Assembly: GCF_000855665.1 (NCBI RefSeq)
Contig: NZ_JXSS01000074.1
Span: forward strand, 1-43,636
Source of the DNA: Lysobacter sp. A03
GTDB taxonomy: Bacteria; Pseudomonadota; Gammaproteobacteria; Xanthomonadales; Xanthomonadaceae
Direction: 5' to 3'
DNA: 43,636 bases
This document shows, in pieces, positions 15,529 to 24,417 of this stretch (positions are counted from its first letter, which is position 1; each line of letters starts with the position of its first letter). Position numbers and translations under genes: made by a program. The notes under the pieces were generated by a model that ran no database searches, was not told the DNA's origin, and was given only the letters and a program-made list of their open reading frames with translations.

Positions 15529-16410
15529 ATGCTGCGACTCTTCTCCGTGATGGCCCTTGCGACAAGTGCCTTTGTGCCCTCCGCCCTGGCCCAGTCGGCG
15601 ACATCGGCCGCGCAGCCGGCGACCGATATCGGCAACACCGATGCGATGGTCAAGATGCGCTGTTCGCTGGACCCGAAGGAGGACGTGATCCTGTGGTGGT
15701 CGGGCACGGTTTTCGCGCAGTTGCCGGAAAAAGCACCCTCCGCGCTGCTGGGTTTCGAGGGCTACAACATCTGTCGCGCCGAGAAGCAGGCCGACGGCAC
15801 CTGGCGCCTGCTGACGCGTGAGCTGACGTTCTACCGCGACCTGAAGACCGGAAAGATCATCGATCAGTGGGACAACCCCATGACCGGTGAGCGCAACGAG
15901 GTGTTGCAGGTCGCCAACGACCCGGTCAACAACGTGCTCAACCCGCCGGGCCGTCCGTCGACCGTGCCTTGGGTGGAAGCCGGCGACCAGCTGATGCTGA
16001 CGATGAACATCCCGCTGACCTATCCCAACCCTCTGCCGCCCAAGGATTTCCCCAAGCAGTCGTCGGGCGAGATGTACATGGGTTCGGAGCACTTCATGTT
16101 CTTCACTCCCCGTGCGGCCATCGAGGACCCGTCCCTTACCCAGGCCCCCGCGACCTATGGCTGGACCCGGACCGGCCCGTGGTTGCCGTGGATGGAAATG
16201 GGCCAGGCGCCGGGCGGACTGTTGTACATCGCCCAGGGCAACAAGAAGGCCTCCATCGCCGAGCTTCCCGCGGACATCCAGGAGCGCGTGCGCACGACCT
16301 ATCCGGAGTACGCCACCGCACCGAAGGAGTGGGTCCAGCCGAACATGACCAGCTGGACGGTCTACAAGCAGTGGCACGATAGCCAGCAGCAGGCCAAGAA
16401 AGCCAAGTAA
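15529..16410 (+). CDS. Exported DUF1838 family protein
   Basis: A 293-aa protein with a clear Sec signal peptide (MLRLFSVMALATSAFVPSALA, cleavage after residue 21). The body matches DUF1838: KMRCSLDPKEDVILWWSGTVFAQLP, LTRELTFYRDLKTGKIIDQWDNPMTGERNEVLQVANDPVN and a C-terminal TWTRTGPW-type aromatic region. The family function is unestablished; its members recur beside TonB receptors and oxidoreductases in catabolic islands. The start at 15529 is preceded by GAGG and yields the signal peptide; the open frame begins earlier at 15433. It is probably periplasmic and co-expressed with the amine oxidase and TonB receptor downstream. Confidence 0.87.
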   Translation: MLRLFSVMALATSAFVPSALAQSATSAAQPATDIGNTDAMVKMRCSLDPKEDVILWWSGTVFAQLPEKAPSALLGFEGYNICRAEKQADGTWRLLTRELTFYRDLKTGKIIDQWDNPMTGERNEVLQVANDPVNNVLNPPGRPSTVPWVEAGDQLMLTMNIPLTYPNPLPPKDFPKQSSGEMYMGSEHFMFFTPRAAIEDPSLTQAPATYGWTRTGPWLPWMEMGQAPGGLLYIAQGNKKASIAELPADIQERVRTTYPEYATAPKEWVQPNMTSWTVYKQWHDSQQQAKKAK

Positions 16411-16573
16411 CGCGCGGCAAGTAATCAGCTCCTCCCGCCCCCGGGCAAGCAATGACTACTCCCGTTCCCAGCCGGCAGGTATCACGCGTATGACCAGACT
16501 GCAGTCCCCACCATTGAGTTGCCGCACCCGCGGCATACGCTCGCGCCTGCCTCGCGCCAAGCAGGGCTGAACC

Positions 16574-18004
16574 ATGGATAGAAGACACTTCCTCAAGGGC
16601 ACCGCCGGCGCGGCAATGCTGGGCGTGCTCGGTTGCGCTGCGACGCCCAAGCCGCCCATGGGCGGCGAGCCGCGCAGCGATGTCATCGTCATCGGCGCCG
16701 GCCTGTCCGGGCTTGCCGCGGCGCAGGCGCTGCAGGATGCCGGCGCGCGCGTCACCGTGCTGGAAGGCAACGACCGGATTGGTGGGCGGTTGAACACCAT
16801 CGAACGCAACGGCCTTCGATTCGAAGTGGGTGGCGTGCAGGTAGGCGCCAGCTACGAGCGAGTTCACGCGCATGCCAAGCGCGTGGGAATCGAAATCGCG
16901 CCACCGGACATCCAGATGACAGGCCCGGATGGGCGGCCGCTGCCGAATGCACTGATGCTGGCGGGCGGTAGCGTTTCGAGTGCGCAATGGGCGACCAGCC
17001 CCTTGAATACCTTGCAGGGTCGGGAGCGCGCCTTGCCGCCGCCGAGCCTGCTCTACGCGGCCATGAACAGTGTCGCGCTGGAGCAACTGGCCGGTTGGGA
17101 CGACCCCGCCAACCTTGCTTTGGATATACCCCTGCGCGACTACCTAGCCGCGCAGGGCTGGTCTTCGCAGGCGCTGGACTGGATGGACGTGTCCGACAGC
17201 TACACCTCGCTGCGTACCATCAGCGCGCTGGACGCATTGCGTCGTGCTGCCGAACTTAAGGACGCACCTCGTGCCGCCCCTGGTTGGGTGACCAAAGGAA
17301 GCCAGGCGCTTCCTGAGGCCATGGCGGCCGCACTGGACGTCGAGCCAATGCTGGGGATGGAAGTGCTTGGTGTGGAACAAAACCGGCGCGGCGTTGAAGT
17401 GACCTGCAAGGACGGGCGCCACTTCCGCGCCGACCACGTCGTGATGACCGTTCCGAGCGGTCCGCTGAGCCGGATCCGGCTCGACCCGCTACCGCCGGCC
17501 GAGCAGGCCGCCGTGTGGGCCGCGCGGCGCAGCAACTCGGTGACCACCATCCACCTCCACCCCACGCGCCCGTTCTGGGAAAGCGATGGCCTGCCGATGA
17601 ACATGTGGAACGACGGTCCACTGCAACGGGTCATGGCGGTTCCCGGTTCCGCGGGGACCATCCAACGCCTGATCGTCTGGCTTAATGGCGAGGCCGCCGA
17701 CCGGGCGGATCGCCCGGCGCCGGACGTGCGCATGCAGTGGGCGATGGACCAGTTGGCCCAGTTGCGCCCGGCCAGCGCAGGAGCACTGGAACCCCTGGCC
17801 ACGCGCGGCTGGGGCAATGACCGTTTCGCCGACGGTGCCTTTTCTGAAATCGCTCCAGGCCGAGTGGCCGATACCGTGCAATGGAGCGGCAAGCGTCTCG
17901 GACGGATCCACTTTGCCGGTGAACACAACGCGTTGGACAAGCCCGGTATGGAAGCCGCGGTCGTGTCCGGTGAACGAGCCGTGGCCGCCGTTCTGGCTGC
18001 CTGA
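16574..18004 (+). CDS. Exported FAD-dependent amine oxidase-family oxidoreductase
   Basis: A 476-aa flavin monoamine oxidase-type protein. The N terminus carries a Tat-like signal, RRHFLK (3-8), followed by a possible lipobox VLGC (Cys21), so the folded flavoprotein may be exported and lipid-anchored. The dinucleotide fold follows: VIVIGAGLSGLAAAQAL (38-53), LEGNDRIGGRLNT (63-75) and VGGVQVGASYERV. The C-terminal FAD-binding motif reads GRIHFAGEHNALDKPGMEAAVVSGERAV. It probably oxidises an amine or another C-N or C-C bond in the periplasm. The 163-bp gap before it contains no obvious terminator or other gene; the TonB receptor follows after 39 bp. Confidence 0.9.
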   Translation: MDRRHFLKGTAGAAMLGVLGCAATPKPPMGGEPRSDVIVIGAGLSGLAAAQALQDAGARVTVLEGNDRIGGRLNTIERNGLRFEVGGVQVGASYERVHAHAKRVGIEIAPPDIQMTGPDGRPLPNALMLAGGSVSSAQWATSPLNTLQGRERALPPPSLLYAAMNSVALEQLAGWDDPANLALDIPLRDYLAAQGWSSQALDWMDVSDSYTSLRTISALDALRRAAELKDAPRAAPGWVTKGSQALPEAMAAALDVEPMLGMEVLGVEQNRRGVEVTCKDGRHFRADHVVMTVPSGPLSRIRLDPLPPAEQAAVWAARRSNSVTTIHLHPTRPFWESDGLPMNMWNDGPLQRVMAVPGSAGTIQRLIVWLNGEAADRADRPAPDVRMQWAMDQLAQLRPASAGALEPLATRGWGNDRFADGAFSEIAPGRVADTVQWSGKRLGRIHFAGEHNALDKPGMEAAVVSGERAVAAVLAA

Positions 18005-18043
18005 CCCCACAACCAAAATCAGACCCATTGGAGTTCCAAAATA

Positions 18044-20503
18044 ATGACTACGCCCCGACCGAAATTGCTGAGCGCCTGCATTGCGGCCACCTTGTTCGTA
18101 GCCGCCCCACAGGCCTTTGCCCAGCAGGAAGAGACGCAACCCGCCGACCAGACACCGCCGGCCACGGCGACATCGGAATACGACGCCACCGCCACCCAGC
18201 TCGACACGGTCACCGTCACTGCGCGCGGCATTTCCGAGTCCTTGCAGAAAGCACCGCTCCCGATCTCCGTCATCTCCTCCAAGCAGATCGAAGAGCAAGG
18301 CCTGGTCGACGTGAATGACATCGCAGCGATCACGCCCAGTTTCTCGTTCCGCTCCGGCTATGGCCGCGGCTTCGATCGTCCCGTCATCCGCGGCATGTCC
18401 AACATCCAGGGCGAGCCGAACGCCTCCTTCTTCATCGACGGCATCTTCGTGGTCGGTGATGTCACCAGCTACGGTTTGGACAACATCCAGCGCGTCGAAG
18501 TCATCCGTGGCCCACAGTCGGCCGAGTTCGGTCGTCGCACATTCGCCGGCGCGGTCAACTTCATCACCCAACGTCCGGGTTCATCCGTCGGTGGCAAGGT
18601 GACTTTGGGTGGCGGCAATTACGGTTCGGAAAAACTCGGCGTTTTCTATTCCGGTGGCAGTGAAGACGGCAGCTTCGGCTACGATCTCAGCCTGACCAAG
18701 CGCGGCAATGACGCGATTTATTTCAACGACTACTCGGGCAAGACGGATCTTGGAGACACCGAGACCCAAAGCTTCATGGCTGCCGCTGCCTGGTCGCCAA
18801 TCGCCAACCTGGAGATCACTGGCCGCGTGATGCGGCAGAAGAGCCGCGACGGTCACTTCGCCATCGACCTGTTGGGCGTCGACAAGATGAACTGCTACCT
18901 GCCGGAGTACACCGGCGGCGTGGGACCAGGCGGCTTCCCGGTCCTCGCCTCGCGCAGGAAGGGTTACTACTGTGGTGACATCCCGGGACCGAACGAATAC
19001 GGGATCAACACTTCCGAGTTCGTAGCGGCCGGGTGGATGCCGGGCCGCAAGACCGACCTGTCCCGCAACAGCCTGGTGTTCGACTACGCCTTTGACAACG
19101 GCTGGAACTTCACCTCCACCTCGGCCTACAACGAGACGGTGACCTACGCGGGCACCGACCAGGACTACAGCAGCATGCGTGGTCTCGGCGGCGGGTTTGA
19201 GAGCATCAACCAGACCAACCTCATGGACTGGTCGCAGGACTTCCGTGTCAGCACCGACCAGTCGCTGCCAGTGTCGGGCAAGGCCGGCCTGTACTACTAC
19301 AACCAGTCCTCGCACCCCGGCTTTTTCGGCGACCTGAGCGGCTTCGTCCTGCCAGGCAACAAGAGCGTCACGCCGTTGCCGACCAACCCGCAGGACTCGA
19401 CGATCAACAAGGCGATCTACGCCATGGTGAATTGGCGCATCAACGACCAGTGGACCGCATCGGCGGAAGGGCGTTATGCGCAGGACGAGATCAGCGCTGC
19501 CGCCACGGATACCAAAGCCCTGGGCGGTGTGGTGTACAGACAGCCCTACTCGTTGACCGAGAAGTTCAAAAGCTTCACGCCGCGCGTCACCCTGGCCTAT
19601 CAGGCGGCTGACAACATCAACATCTACGGGCTGTACTCCGAGGGCACCAAGCCGGGTGGCTTCAACACTTCGGTCTACCGCGCCGACCTGAGCGACGCTG
19701 GTCGCGACGAGTTGATCGCCCGCGGCCTGGAGTCGTTCAAAGAGGAAGAAGCCACCAACTACGAGCTGGGCATCAAGTCGGATTGGCTCGATCAGAGCCT
19801 GCGGGTCAATGCCAGCCTCTACCAGATCAACTGGGACAACCAGCAGTTGACCGAAACAGGGGCGATCGCCCGCAAGGATGGCAGCTTTTTCTCGACCAGC
19901 TACACCACCAACGTCGGTGAGACGCGTATCCGCGGTTTCGAGCTGGAAACCCAGTGGCTGTTCGCGCAGGGCTGGTTGGGTTCGTTCAACTACTCCTACA
20001 ATGACGCCGAGATCATCAACTTCTTCAGCCAGGCCCAGGCCGACCTGTTCTGCGCGGATCCCACCAGCGCCAGCAGTGGTGCTGCCTGCGCCAGTTCCGC
20101 TGGAAACACGCTTCCGCGCGCACCCAAGCACTCCGCGACCCTGGGCCTGACGTACGACGGCACGTTCTCCAATGGGTGGGGCTGGACGGCTTACGGTGAT
20201 GCCAGCTACGAGGGCCGTCGCTACGTACAGGTGGACAACCTGGCCAGCATCGCCCCGTCCACGCGCACCAACTTCCGTTTTGCCGTGAGCCCCAACGACG
20301 CCCTTCAGGTCAGCGCCTTCGTGACCAACGCGTTCAACGACCGCACTCCGGAAGATGTCCAGCGCACGCTCGACCCGTCCAAAACTGTCTGGACACCCAA
20401 CGTGCCGCCGCTGGTCGGTCCTGGGGCGGGCAACCTGACCGACTTTGCGGTGTCGCCATCGCTGCCGCGCATGTACGGCATCGAAGTTCAGTACCGCTTC
20501 TAA
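18044..20503 (+). CDS. TonB-dependent outer-membrane receptor
   Basis: An 819-aa protein with a signal peptide ending AFA (residue 26) and a TonB-box-like segment LDTVTVTAR (about 53-61). The plug domain follows (KAPLPISVISSKQIEEQG ... VIRGPQSAEFGRRTFAGAVNFITQRPG), then a beta barrel ending in the outer-membrane signature MYGIEVQYRF with terminal Phe. The family imports large or scarce molecules across the outer membrane using TonB-ExbBD energy. Its neighbours are catabolic and exported enzymes, with no siderophore genes, so an organic nutrient is the more likely ligand. Positioned 39 bp after the amine oxidase and followed by two hairpins. Confidence 0.95.
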   Translation: MTTPRPKLLSACIAATLFVAAPQAFAQQEETQPADQTPPATATSEYDATATQLDTVTVTARGISESLQKAPLPISVISSKQIEEQGLVDVNDIAAITPSFSFRSGYGRGFDRPVIRGMSNIQGEPNASFFIDGIFVVGDVTSYGLDNIQRVEVIRGPQSAEFGRRTFAGAVNFITQRPGSSVGGKVTLGGGNYGSEKLGVFYSGGSEDGSFGYDLSLTKRGNDAIYFNDYSGKTDLGDTETQSFMAAAAWSPIANLEITGRVMRQKSRDGHFAIDLLGVDKMNCYLPEYTGGVGPGGFPVLASRRKGYYCGDIPGPNEYGINTSEFVAAGWMPGRKTDLSRNSLVFDYAFDNGWNFTSTSAYNETVTYAGTDQDYSSMRGLGGGFESINQTNLMDWSQDFRVSTDQSLPVSGKAGLYYYNQSSHPGFFGDLSGFVLPGNKSVTPLPTNPQDSTINKAIYAMVNWRINDQWTASAEGRYAQDEISAAATDTKALGGVVYRQPYSLTEKFKSFTPRVTLAYQAADNINIYGLYSEGTKPGGFNTSVYRADLSDAGRDELIARGLESFKEEEATNYELGIKSDWLDQSLRVNASLYQINWDNQQLTETGAIARKDGSFFSTSYTTNVGETRIRGFELETQWLFAQGWLGSFNYSYNDAEIINFFSQAQADLFCADPTSASSGAACASSAGNTLPRAPKHSATLGLTYDGTFSNGWGWTAYGDASYEGRRYVQVDNLASIAPSTRTNFRFAVSPNDALQVSAFVTNAFNDRTPEDVQRTLDPSKTVWTPNVPPLVGPGAGNLTDFAVSPSLPRMYGIEVQYRF

Positions 20504-20528
20504 GTAGCACGATCTAAACGGTGGTTTT

Positions 20529-20577
20529 CACCGTAATACGGTGTGAATACCCGCGCAGCTGGCAGCAGCTGCGCGGG
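20529..20577 (+). terminator. Tandem hairpins after the TonB receptor gene
   Basis: CACCGTA-A-TACGGTG (20529-20543) is a perfect dyad. It is followed by CCCGCGCAGCTG (20550-20561) and CAGCTGCGCGGG (20566-20577), a 12-bp stem with a 4-nt loop. The second stem is very stable but is followed by TCCTCCG rather than a T-tract. The pair probably ends or stabilises the DUF1838-amine oxidase-TonB transcript. Confidence 0.6.
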
Positions 20578-20652
20578 TCCTCCGTCCCCCGATAGGTTCC
20601 TCCCCCATTCCGGCTGCCCCCAAGGGTGGCCTTTTCCACAAGAAGACCGACC

Positions 20653-21816
20653 ATGTCCCTCAATCCCTACGACCTGTACGACACCCGCTCCCTGCTGACC
20701 GAGGAGGAGCGCGCCGTGCAGGACACGGTGGCGCGCTTCACCGACGAGCGCGTGCTGCCGATCATCGGCGCTGCTTTCGATGAAGGCCGCTTCCCGCGCG
20801 AGCTGGTCAGCGAGATCGCCGAGCTTGGCCTGCTGGGTTCGTCCTTGCCCGAGGAGTACGGCGGTGGCGGCCTGAACTCGGTGTCCTACGGCCTGATCTG
20901 CCAGGAGCTGGAGCGCGGCGATTCCGGCATCCGCAGCTTCGTCTCGGTGCAGTCCTCGCTGTGCATGTACCCGATCTTCGCCTACGGTACCGAAGAGCAG
21001 AAGCAGCGCTGGCTGCCGTCGATGTCGCGCGGCGAGACCATCGGCTGCTTCGGCCTGACCGAGCCGCACGGCGGCTCCGACCCGGCCAACATGAAGACCC
21101 ACGCCCGCAAGGACGGCGGCGACTGGGTCCTCAACGGCAGCAAGATGTGGATCACCAACGGCAACCTGGCCGACATCGCGATCGTCTGGGCGCAGACCGA
21201 TGACGGCATCCAGGGCTTCGTGGTCGAGAAGGGCATGAAGGGTTTTGCCGCCCAGGAAATCAAGCACAAGATGAGCCTGCGCGCATCGGTCACCAGCGGC
21301 CTGTTCTTCGATAACGTGCGCGTGCCCGAAGCCAACCGCCTGCCCAACGTGAAGGGCCTGAAGGGCCCGCTGGGCTGCCTGACCCAGGCCCGCTACGGTA
21401 TCACCTGGGGCCCGATCGGCGCGGCGATCGCCTGCCTGGATGAAGTGCTGGGCTACACCAAGGAACGCATCCTGTTCGACCGCCCGGTGGCGGCGACCCA
21501 GAGCGCCCAGCTGAAGATGGCCGACATGGCCCGTCGCATCACCATGGCGCAGCTGATGGTGGTCCAGCTGGGCCGCCTGAAGGACGCCGGCACCATGGCC
21601 CCGACCCAGGTCAGCCTGGCCAAGTGGAACAACTGCCGGATGGCGATCGACATCGCCCGCCAGTGCCGGGATCTGCTGGGCGGCGCCGGCATCACCACCG
21701 AGCATTGCGCCATCCGCCACGCCATGAACCTGGAGTCGGTGATCACCTACGAGGGCACCGAGACCATCCACCAGCTGGTGGTGGGCCGGGAGCTGACGGG
21801 GATCAACGCGTTCTGA
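20653..21816 (+). CDS. gcdH: Glutaryl-CoA dehydrogenase
   Basis: A 387-aa acyl-CoA dehydrogenase of the glutaryl-CoA type, which oxidises and decarboxylates glutaryl-CoA to crotonyl-CoA in lysine, tryptophan and glutarate breakdown. Characteristic segments are SLCMYPIFAYGTEEQKQRWLPSM, GCFGLTEPHGGSDPANMKT, WITNGNLADIAIVWA, NVKGLKGPLGCLTQARYGI and the catalytic-glutamate motif VITYEGTETIHQLVVGRELTG. The start at 20653 (MSLNPYDLYD) is preferred over the open frame from 20626. It is a single gene bounded by hairpins upstream and a strong terminator downstream. It may be housekeeping, or could finish the breakdown of a glutaryl-level product of the neighbouring clusters. Confidence 0.92.
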   Translation: MSLNPYDLYDTRSLLTEEERAVQDTVARFTDERVLPIIGAAFDEGRFPRELVSEIAELGLLGSSLPEEYGGGGLNSVSYGLICQELERGDSGIRSFVSVQSSLCMYPIFAYGTEEQKQRWLPSMSRGETIGCFGLTEPHGGSDPANMKTHARKDGGDWVLNGSKMWITNGNLADIAIVWAQTDDGIQGFVVEKGMKGFAAQEIKHKMSLRASVTSGLFFDNVRVPEANRLPNVKGLKGPLGCLTQARYGITWGPIGAAIACLDEVLGYTKERILFDRPVAATQSAQLKMADMARRITMAQLMVVQLGRLKDAGTMAPTQVSLAKWNNCRMAIDIARQCRDLLGGAGITTEHCAIRHAMNLESVITYEGTETIHQLVVGRELTGINAF

Positions 21817-21843
21817 AAAGCACGCGCCTGCTCAAGCAATAAG

Positions 21844-21873
21844 AAAAACCGCCCTTGCCGGGCGGTTTTTTTT
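21844..21873. terminator. Bidirectional intrinsic terminator
   Basis: AAAAACCGCCC (21844-21854) and GGGCGGTTTTT (21860-21870) form an 11-bp stem with a 5-nt loop, followed by further Ts to 21873. The A-tract on the left makes it equally good for leftward transcription, so it serves both gcdH and the convergent beta-helix gene. Confidence 0.93.
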
Positions 21874-21896
21874 GGTCCGAGACTGCTGAAGGCGAA

Positions 21897-23618
21897 CTAT
21901 TTCACCTTCAAGTCCAAGTGGCCTTCGGTATTCAACTCGCCGATGACCGCGCCGACAGGGTCACGTACTGGCAGCGCCGCAGCGATCGCCAGCGTGCCGT
22001 CGCCCTCATCCACGGACGCAAAGTTGGCGATCCGGTAGTCCCCGCCAGGCAATGCGCTGGCATCGACAGTGATCCGTGTGCCCTTGCCGATTGACAGTGT
22101 GGGCTCGCCCTGCTTCGCCGGGTTGTTGTCCCCAGCGAAAATCCCGCCGATGTGCGTACCCACAAGCAATGGCGCACCGGTCGCTGCGGGAGCGGCGATG
22201 CGGAAATTCAGAGTGCCGCCGCTGATGACCAGGTCCTGCTGCGCGGTCGGGTAGGGGGAATGCGCCTTGCTGTCTCCTTTGATCGCGCCGATGAACGACT
22301 GCGCACCGACGTTGACTGTTCCGCCGGAGATCGTCAGCGCGCCCGTGGGACTGTAGATCGCCGACACTCCCGTCAGGTTGACCACCCCGCCCTTGAGCGC
22401 ACTGTCAGGGCCGACCAGCTGAGCGTTGTCGAGGTTGATCGTGCCGTCCTCCAACACGGTTCGCATGTTCCACATCGACGGGCTTTCGGTCGGCGTGTCG
22501 ATCAACGACTGCGCACTTGTAACGTTGAGGGTGCCGCCGCTGATCACCGTGACGATATCGAAGCCACCTTCCAGCGCCAACAGCGTTGAGCGGTGCTCGC
22601 CGTCCAGGCTGATCGCGCCCGAGCGCAGGTTGATGTGTTGGGTACCGGGCTCGTCCGCGCCAACCGGCTTGGTCGCCCTGCCGATCTGCAACATCCCGTC
22701 CGACACCCGGAGCTCGGGGCCGCGCTCTCCCGAACGCCCGACGTTGATGTCTCCGTCGGTCACGACCGCCAAGTACTTGCCCAGCGTCCAGCGGTCCCGA
22801 TCGAGTCGCTGGCGCGGATCGTAGTAGATCGGACTGGCGGTGCCATTGACCGCACCGGCGCTGCTGATGCTCCCGCCCAGCAGCTCGATGCCGGTGGTGC
22901 CTTGCAGCGTCGTCTCGCCACCACCACCGCGCGACAACAGGCCGCCGCCATTCCACACCAGTTTTCCCTGTCTGGCTGCTATGACATTGCCGTTGACCGA
23001 GTGGAAGTCGAACACGCCATCGTTGACCACGAGATCCCCGTTTTCAGCCGTCAGCTGCCATGCCGTTTGCTCCCGCGCACGCACTACGTCATTCGCGGCG
23101 CTCAATGCCGCCAGCACCGACGCTTCGTTCAGCGGTTCTGGCGCGACGCCTTTGGCGTCGGCTGAAGTAAATGCCTTGGCGATGCGCGCGGCATCACCAC
23201 TGGCGAAGATCTCGCGAACCTGCTCCGGCGTGTAGAGCTGGAAACCTTCCTTCGCCGGCGCATCGGCCGTGTCCGCCGGACCAGGATGCACCTTGTTGTA
23301 GAGCGAGATGCTCTTGCCGCGTCCCAGTGCGATCCCGCGCGCGAGATCGATGGGTTGCGCGGTCGTGAACTTCCCGCCATCAATCACCAATCCATCGTGG
23401 CCCGTAATTTCCACTGACGCCGGGGCCACGCCATCGGCCAAGCGGACAAAATCGCCACCCTCGACATGCGCGGCGGTGAACCGGTGCGTACCGACGGCGA
23501 ACTCGCCTCCGTCAGGAAGGGTTGCCACCGGAGAGCTCGCATCGCCGGCGGTGGCGGCAACCAACGGGGACGTGGCGAGTGCCAGGGAAAGAACCAGGAC
23601 TGAACCGTGCGGTGTCAT
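21897..23618 (-). CDS. Secreted beta-helix-like protein (autotransporter passenger-like, no translocator)
   Basis: A 573-aa protein with a signal peptide (MTPHGSVLVLSLALATSPLVAATA). From about residue 190 to the end it consists of repeated short strands of the type GGTLNV, GDLVVNDGVFDF, GGSISSAG, GGTVNVGAQ and GGTLNFR, ending KGTRITVDASALPGGDYRIANFA, as in autotransporter passenger beta-helices. The C-terminal autotransporter barrel is missing, since the protein stops at HLDLKVK. The start at 23618 has AAGGAG seven bases upstream. An exact copy of the TGTCCGGACA operator core lies 40 bp before the start, linking it to the catabolic operon at 4 kb. Possible roles are a surface or periplasmic glycan-active or binding protein; the catalytic function is not visible. 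Confidence 0.78.
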   Translation of the reverse strand: MTPHGSVLVLSLALATSPLVAATAGDASSPVATLPDGGEFAVGTHRFTAAHVEGGDFVRLADGVAPASVEITGHDGLVIDGGKFTTAQPIDLARGIALGRGKSISLYNKVHPGPADTADAPAKEGFQLYTPEQVREIFASGDAARIAKAFTSADAKGVAPEPLNEASVLAALSAANDVVRAREQTAWQLTAENGDLVVNDGVFDFHSVNGNVIAARQGKLVWNGGGLLSRGGGGETTLQGTTGIELLGGSISSAGAVNGTASPIYYDPRQRLDRDRWTLGKYLAVVTDGDINVGRSGERGPELRVSDGMLQIGRATKPVGADEPGTQHINLRSGAISLDGEHRSTLLALEGGFDIVTVISGGTLNVTSAQSLIDTPTESPSMWNMRTVLEDGTINLDNAQLVGPDSALKGGVVNLTGVSAIYSPTGALTISGGTVNVGAQSFIGAIKGDSKAHSPYPTAQQDLVISGGTLNFRIAAPAATGAPLLVGTHIGGIFAGDNNPAKQGEPTLSIGKGTRITVDASALPGGDYRIANFASVDEGDGTLAIAAALPVRDPVGAVIGELNTEGHLDLKVK

Positions 23619-23657
23619 GCGGCGTCTCCTTGTAGCTAGCCCGAGTGTGTTGACAAA

Positions 23658-23667
23658 TGTCCGGACA
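23658..23667. promoter_or_regulatory. Second copy of the TGTCCGGACA operator core
   Basis: This 10-bp perfect palindrome is identical to the core of the 22-bp operator at 4081-4090. The leftward side extends to ATTGTCCGGACA, while the other side degenerates (ATTTG instead of AAAGT). It sits 40 bp upstream of the beta-helix gene start. Confidence 0.65.
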
Positions 23668-23681
23668 ATCAATGCCCGTGT

Positions 23682-24338
23682 TCAACCGGACCGCGGACGT
23701 ATCAACTGCACGCCGCTACTGCGCACGTTCCCGACGGCCGGATCGACCGCATGCCAATCCAGTTCCGGGGTCGCCGCCGAGAGAGCGATCTGCGCCGCGT
23801 CTTCCGGCGAGCCTCCGATCCACGTGCCCAGCAGATCCGGGGAGAGCATCAGTGGCATGCGGTTGTGAAGGTGGGCAATCGCCGGATCCGCATCCCGGGT
23901 CACGATGCTGTAGGTGAGCAGCTCGCCACGCTGCTCCCACAGCCCGGCAAAGAACAGCACAGGCGAGTTTCGCGCGTGGATGAAGTAGGGCTGTTTGGCG
24001 CCATCTTCCATCCGCCATTCGTAGTAGCCAGAGCTCGGCACCAGACCGCGTCGCTGCTTCCACGCCGAACGGAACACCGGCTTGGTGGCCGCCGTTTCGC
24101 AGCGAGCGTTGATCGTGCTGTACGCCAGACGCGTGTCCTTCGCCCACGACGGCAGCAGGCCCCAGCGCATTTCCGTGGCGACGGCTCCGTCACCGTCGGC
24201 CACCAGCACCCACCCGGCCTGGGTCGGCGCGCGGTTGTAGTTGGGCTCGGGATCCTGCGCCGGCGCGCTCACCGCAAGGCCGCCGGAGAACGCGTGGATC
24301 TCGCGCCACGTAAAGAACTGGCTGTCACGTCCGCACAT
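23682..24338 (-). CDS. yedK: SRAP-domain abasic-site processing protein (YedK/HMCES family)
   Basis: A 218-aa SRAP protein. The family forms a stable thiazolidine DNA-protein crosslink at abasic sites in single-stranded DNA through Cys2 after removal of Met1. The N terminus here is exactly MCGR, which decides the start at 24338 over a longer open frame. Other conserved parts are YNRAPTQ, MRWGLLPSWAKD, INARCETA, RGLVPSSGYYEW (active-site glutamate), and HNRMPLML (active-site histidine). It is transcribed away from the extensin-like gene across a 79-bp spacer. In the cell it protects replication forks from abasic lesions. Confidence 0.93.
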   Translation of the reverse strand: MCGRDSQFFTWREIHAFSGGLAVSAPAQDPEPNYNRAPTQAGWVLVADGDGAVATEMRWGLLPSWAKDTRLAYSTINARCETAATKPVFRSAWKQRRGLVPSSGYYEWRMEDGAKQPYFIHARNSPVLFFAGLWEQRGELLTYSIVTRDADPAIAHLHNRMPLMLSPDLLGTWIGGSPEDAAQIALSAATPELDWHAVDPAVGNVRSSGVQLIRPRSG

Positions 24339-24417
24339 CGGCGCAGCGTACTCGCCGCGCCGTGTAGCGTTCCTGACGACCACGCGCGGCTGACGCCCGA
24401 TCACCGACAGTCGGCTC

